Part shown: piece by piece, positions 60,977-64,000 of the stretch | Numbering within the stretch: position 1 is the stretch's first letter | Layout: the number at the start of each line of letters is the position of its first letter | Assembly: GCF_013409425.1 (NCBI RefSeq) | Contig: NZ_JACCAC010000001.1 | Location: forward strand, 1,922,001 to 1,986,000 | DNA: 64,000 nt | Direction of reading: 5' to 3' | Origin: Nocardioides perillae | GTDB taxonomy: Bacteria > Actinomycetota > Actinomycetes > Propionibacteriales > Nocardioidaceae | The notes under the pieces: model-generated | What the model saw: only the letters and a program-made list of their open reading frames with translations | What the model was told of the DNA's origin: nothing | Database searches by the model: none | Position numbers and translations under genes: made by a program

Positions 60977-62368
60977 GTGACGACGACGCGCGAGCCGACC
61001 ACCCCAGGTCCACCCGGCCCGCGCCGGACGTCGTTGCTCTCGCCGGCCTACCGGGGCGCCTCCCTCGGCTCCTTCGCCCTCGTCTTCCTCGCCGCCTTCG
61101 AGGCGCTGGCGGTCGCCACGGTGATGCCGGAGGTGAGCGCCGACCTCGACGGCCGGGCCTGGTTCGCGACCGCCTTCTCCGCGACCCTGGCGGCGAGCCT
61201 GGTCGGGATGGTGCTGGCCGGGTCGTGGTCGGACCGGCGCGGCGCCGTGCGGCCGCTGCTCACGGCCGTCGCGCTCTTCGGCGTCGGTCTGCTGGTGGCC
61301 GGGCTCGCGCCGTCGATGGGCCTGCTGGTGCTCGGACGGGTGCTCCAGGGACTCGGCGGGGGAGCGCTGACGGTCGCGCTCTACGTCCTCGTGGCGCAGG
61401 TCTACGCGCCGCCGGACCGCCCGCGGATCCTGGGGCTCTTCGCCCTGGCGTGGGTGCTCCCCGGGCTGGTGGGGCCGTTCCTCGCGGGGGTGGTGGCCGA
61501 GACGGTCGGCTGGCGCTGGGTCTTCCTGGGGGTCGTCGGCCTGGCGGCCGCGGCGCTCACCCTGATGGTCCCGGCACTGGCCGGGGTGCAGCCCCCACCG
61601 GCCGGCGAGCGGCGGTCGCGCGAGGCGCGGCGCCGCGACCGGCGGCGCGTCGGGCTCGCCCTGGTCGTCGCCCTCGCCCTGCTCGGGCTGAACGGCGCCG
61701 GGGGCCTCACGGGGCCGCTCGCCGTCGCCGGCGCGGCGGGTGCGCTCGTGGCGGTGGTCGCTGCGCTGCGGCCGCTGCTCCCGGCCGGCACCCTGCGCGC
61801 GGGTCGCGGGGTGGCCGCCGTGGTGGCGCTGCGCGGGCTGGTCGCCGCCACCTTCTTCGCCAGCGAGGCCTACCTGCCCTACCTGCTCCAGGAGCAGTAC
61901 GACCTGCGCATCTGGCTCAGCGGGCTGGTGCTGACCGGCGCCACCCTCGGGTGGGCCGCGGCCTCGCAGGTGCAGGCGAGGCTCGGCGACCGCCTCCCCG
62001 ACGAGGCCGCCCTGCGCGCCGGGTCGTCCGTGCTGGCGGCCGGGGTGACCGCGATCGCCGCCGCCACGGCGCTCGGGCTCCCGGCGCTGCTGCTCGTGGT
62101 CGGGTGGGTGGTGGCCGCCGCGGGCATGGGCCTGATGTACCCCCGCACCACCGTCGCCGTGCTCGCCCGCACCTCGGAGGCCGACCGTGGCTCCGGATCT
62201 GCCGGCCTGACCCTCGCCGACGCCGTCGGGTCCGCTGCGGCCGTCGCGGTCGCCGGGCTGGTGTTCACCGCGGTCGGCACCGCCGACGACCGTGCGGCCT
62301 TCGTCGCGGTCCTGACGCTCACCACCGCCCTCGGCGCCCTCGCCGTCGTCGTCGCCCGCCGCGCCTGA
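60977..62368 (+). CDS. MFS transporter (EmrB/QacA-like efflux)
   Basis: 463 aa with 12-14 hydrophobic helices. GSFALVFLAAFEALAVATVMPEVSADL is the helix-1 signature of multidrug MFS proteins, GSWSDRRGAVRPLL the helix 2-3 loop, and GRVLQGLGGGALTVALYVLVAQVY helix 4 with the basic residue (quoted in parts). Located after the APH(6)-like gene, so it could be part of a resistance or self-protection set, but the TAGCCT promoter suggests separate transcription. Substrate unknown. Confidence 0.88.
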   Translation: MTTTREPTTPGPPGPRRTSLLSPAYRGASLGSFALVFLAAFEALAVATVMPEVSADLDGRAWFATAFSATLAASLVGMVLAGSWSDRRGAVRPLLTAVALFGVGLLVAGLAPSMGLLVLGRVLQGLGGGALTVALYVLVAQVYAPPDRPRILGLFALAWVLPGLVGPFLAGVVAETVGWRWVFLGVVGLAAAALTLMVPALAGVQPPPAGERRSREARRRDRRRVGLALVVALALLGLNGAGGLTGPLAVAGAAGALVAVVAALRPLLPAGTLRAGRGVAAVVALRGLVAATFFASEAYLPYLLQEQYDLRIWLSGLVLTGATLGWAAASQVQARLGDRLPDEAALRAGSSVLAAGVTAIAAATALGLPALLLVVGWVVAAAGMGLMYPRTTVAVLARTSEADRGSGSAGLTLADAVGSAAAVAVAGLVFTAVGTADDRAAFVAVLTLTTALGALAVVVARRA

Positions 62369-62380
62369 CCCCGCCGGCGG

Positions 62381-62550
62381 GTCGCGCGCTGCGCTCGCGT
62401 CGAGGGGTCGCGCGCTGGGCTCGCGTCGAGGGGTCGCGCGCTGGGCTTGTGTCGAGGGGTCGCGCGCTGCGCTGGCGTCGAGGGGTCGCGTGCTGGGCTC
62501 GCGTCGAGGGGTCACGCGCTGGGCTCGCGTCGAGGGGTCACGCACTGGGG
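62381..62550. repeat. 26-bp tandem repeat array (6.5 copies)
   Basis: Units of GTCGCGCGCTGGGCTCGCGT+CGAGGG start at 62381, 62407, 62433, 62459, 62485, 62511 and 62537 (last one partial). Copies differ at one to four positions. The period is not a multiple of three, and no gene is needed to explain it. It begins 13 nt after the MFS stop. There are no spacers, so it is not a CRISPR array. Confidence 0.9.
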
Positions 62551-62720
62551 CACTCGGGTCTCGGGGTGGCCCGCCGAGGCCGTCCCGAGCCGGTTGGCTG
62601 AGCCTGGTCTGCGCCACTTCCTGTCCATAGGCGACCGTCGTGGATCCGTTGTCCACAGCGCGATCCGGGCAGTTCTCCAGGCGCGCGTGACTGTCGGTGG
62701 TCGGTGGTTGAGTAGGCGGT
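62551..62720. other. Intergenic leader of the DUF222-HNH gene
   Basis: No ORF is supported. It contains an isolated DnaA-box-like TTGTCCACA (62649-62657) and ends in GGTGGTCGGTGGTTGAGTAG directly before the ATG. The latter resembles short sequences often seen beside 13E12-type genes; that resemblance is from memory, not tested. No clear Shine-Dalgarno. Confidence 0.4.
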
Positions 62721-64000
62721 ATGGCAGACCACCGCGACCACGCACCGCAGCACCCGCTGCTGGCCGCGTTGGCCTGCCTCGACACCGACCTGCACCACGC
62801 GTCGGGTACGCCGACCTGGTCACTCACCGCGCCGGAAGCCGAGGCCGCGTTGGTGGAGCTCGCCAGGTGTCGTGCCCGCCTCGCCGCGCTCGAGCTCACC
62901 ACCGTCGCCGCCGCGGACCGTGCCGGTGTCGGCGACGCCACGGGTGCCACCTCCACCGGGGCGCACTGGGCACGACTCACCCACCAGACCCGGGCGAAGT
63001 CAGTCGCCACCGTCCGCCACGCTGCGGCACTCGAGGCACGCCACGGCACCATGCTCGCGGCGATGAGCGCCGGGGTGGTGCTGCCCGAGCAAGCCGAGGT
63101 CATCACCCGCGCGGTCGACGCCCTGCCGGTGACCCGGGTCGGGGTCGCAGTGGTCGACGCCGCCCGCGCCCACCTGCTGGAGTTGGCCGCCATGTTCGAC
63201 GCGGTCGAGCTGAAACGCCTCGGCGACCGCATCCTCGACGTCGTCGCCCCCGACATCGCCGACGACGTCGAACGCGACCGCCTCGAACGCGAAGAAGCAG
63301 CAGCAGCCGCGGCAGCCAGCTTCACCATGACCCGCGACGGCCACGGCAAAGCCCACGGCCGGTTCACCATCCCCACCGCCGAAGCCGACATGCTCGCCAC
63401 CGCCCTCGACGCACTCACCGCACCCCGCCACCACCACGCCACCCACGGCACCGACCCGGTGCCGGTCGATCAGCACGGCAACCGCGTCCCGCGGCCGCTG
63501 CGGCGGGGGCACGCGTTCTGCGAGTACGTCCGCACCCGCCACCGCTCCGCCGCCGACGCCGCTGCCACCACCGCCGCGACCCAGGCCGGTGGGGTCGACG
63601 CCACCGTCACCGTCACTCTGGACCTGGCACAGCTCACCGGCACCGGCGACGGCGCCGACGCACCCGTGTCGTTGTCGACCGGGACCCGGATCACCGCCGC
63701 GAAAGCCCGGTTGTGGGCGTGCGGCGCTAGGATCGTGCCCGTCGTGCTCGGCGGAGCCTCGCAGCCCCTCGACGTCGGACGCACCCGGCGGTACTTCACC
63801 AAGACCCAACGCCTCGCCCTCGCCCGCCTCCAAGGTGGCTGCACCGCCGACGGCTGCGACTGGCCACCCTCGATGTGCCACGCCCACCACCGCACCCCCT
63901 GGCACACCGGCGGACGCACAGACCTGGCCGAGGGCTACCTGCTGTGCCCCAGACACCACGCCAGGGCCCACGACCCCGCCTACGAGACCACCTACCACCG
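62721..64000 (+). CDS. DUF222-HNH endonuclease-like protein (13E12 family), 3' end missing
   Basis: 426 codons are visible and the gene runs off the window. Residues about 20-290 form the helical DUF222 domain (LARCRARLAALELTTVAAADRAG, VRHAAALEARHGTMLAAMSAGVVLPEQAEVI in parts). The C-terminal HNH motif has CTADGCDWPPSMCHAHHRTPW (Cys374, Cys379, Cys386, HAHH 387-390) and TDLAEGYLLCPRHHARAHD. Such genes occur in many copies in actinobacterial genomes and behave like mobile or selfish elements; nuclease activity is inferred. GAA, GCA, CAA and AAA codons are clearly more common than in neighbours, suggesting a different origin. Confidence 0.92.
   Translation, partial: MADHRDHAPQHPLLAALACLDTDLHHASGTPTWSLTAPEAEAALVELARCRARLAALELTTVAAADRAGVGDATGATSTGAHWARLTHQTRAKSVATVRHAAALEARHGTMLAAMSAGVVLPEQAEVITRAVDALPVTRVGVAVVDAARAHLLELAAMFDAVELKRLGDRILDVVAPDIADDVERDRLEREEAAAAAAASFTMTRDGHGKAHGRFTIPTAEADMLATALDALTAPRHHHATHGTDPVPVDQHGNRVPRPLRRGHAFCEYVRTRHRSAADAAATTAATQAGGVDATVTVTLDLAQLTGTGDGADAPVSLSTGTRITAAKARLWACGARIVPVVLGGASQPLDVGRTRRYFTKTQRLALARLQGGCTADGCDWPPSMCHAHHRTPWHTGGRTDLAEGYLLCPRHHARAHDPAYETTYH

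Noticed and set aside
62381..62550. Possible CRISPR array
   Set aside because: The 26-bp units are directly adjacent without spacers and no cas genes are near; it is a simple tandem repeat.
62649..62657. DnaA box TTGTCCACA as a sign of a replication origin
   Set aside because: It is a single site with no cluster, no AT-rich stretch and no dnaA/dnaN nearby.
60932..63451. An 839-codon minus-strand frame spanning the repeat array
   Set aside because: Low-complexity Ser/Arg/Gly text antisense to the MFS and DUF222 genes; the repeat portion is translated in changing frames. Not coding.

Overview
The window is very GC-rich, tightly packed bacterial DNA with many GTG starts, overlapping GTGA/ATGA gene junctions and third codon positions almost always G or C. 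Iron boxes of the DtxR/IdeR type, a complete GlgE alpha-glucan pathway, a DUF222-HNH (13E12-type) gene and the proA-nadD-rsfS and leuS-degV-comEA-comEC-holA-rpsT-lepA gene orders point to an actinobacterium. I infer a Nocardioides-like member of the Nocardioidaceae; the genus is a guess from gene content, not proven here.

Layout. 1-2.8 kb: 3' end of a thiolase, then meaB and two small membrane-associated genes. 2.9-7.0 kb: an iron-regulated Fe3+-siderophore ABC importer (two permeases, ATPase, lipoprotein), with an iron box before the first permease and a near-perfect one before the lipoprotein gene. 7.1-9.0 kb: a thioredoxin-fold/TPR protein without a CxxC, and a Nudix hydrolase. 9.0-27.4 kb: a carbohydrate-storage block. 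The operon glgE-treS-mak-glgB (minus strand) converts trehalose to maltose, maltose-1-phosphate and branched alpha-glucan; glgP and glgX, which degrade it, lie nearby. A secreted M36 metalloprotease and a tandem pair of FMN alpha-hydroxyacid oxidase genes (one intact, one a Tat-exported apparent pseudoenzyme) are embedded in this block. 27.5-30.8 kb: enoyl-CoA hydratase, a small membrane protein and etfBA. 30.8-32.0 kb: a DUF559-type gene bracketed by two copies of a 37-bp palindrome.

32.0-35.5 kb: proA, a 52-aa membrane protein, nadD, rsfS, a histidine phosphatase and tRNA-Ala(GGC). 35.5-46.6 kb is accessory: a hemerythrin-like protein, a sodium:solute symporter with a small partner, an MFS transporter, and a minus-strand operon of Baeyer-Villiger-type monooxygenase, GMC oxidoreductase and acetoacetate-decarboxylase-like genes. 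This operon is divergent from an AraC regulator, with an SDR and an epimerase-like gene beyond. The regulator/monooxygenase pair resembles the mycobacterial virS-mymA arrangement. 46.7-60.0 kb: conserved housekeeping genes leuS, degV, comEA, comEC, holA, rpsT and lepA, with an APH-fold kinase gene and phoD inserted before lepA. 60.0-64.0 kb: an APH(6)-like kinase overlapping lepA, an MFS transporter, a 26-bp tandem repeat array and a DUF222-HNH gene running off the end.

Several genes have a TANNNT hexamer 6-7 nt before the start codon and no Shine-Dalgarno sequence, which suggests frequent leaderless transcription. This rule also helped choose start codons. No rRNA, CRISPR array, prophage or IS element was seen.
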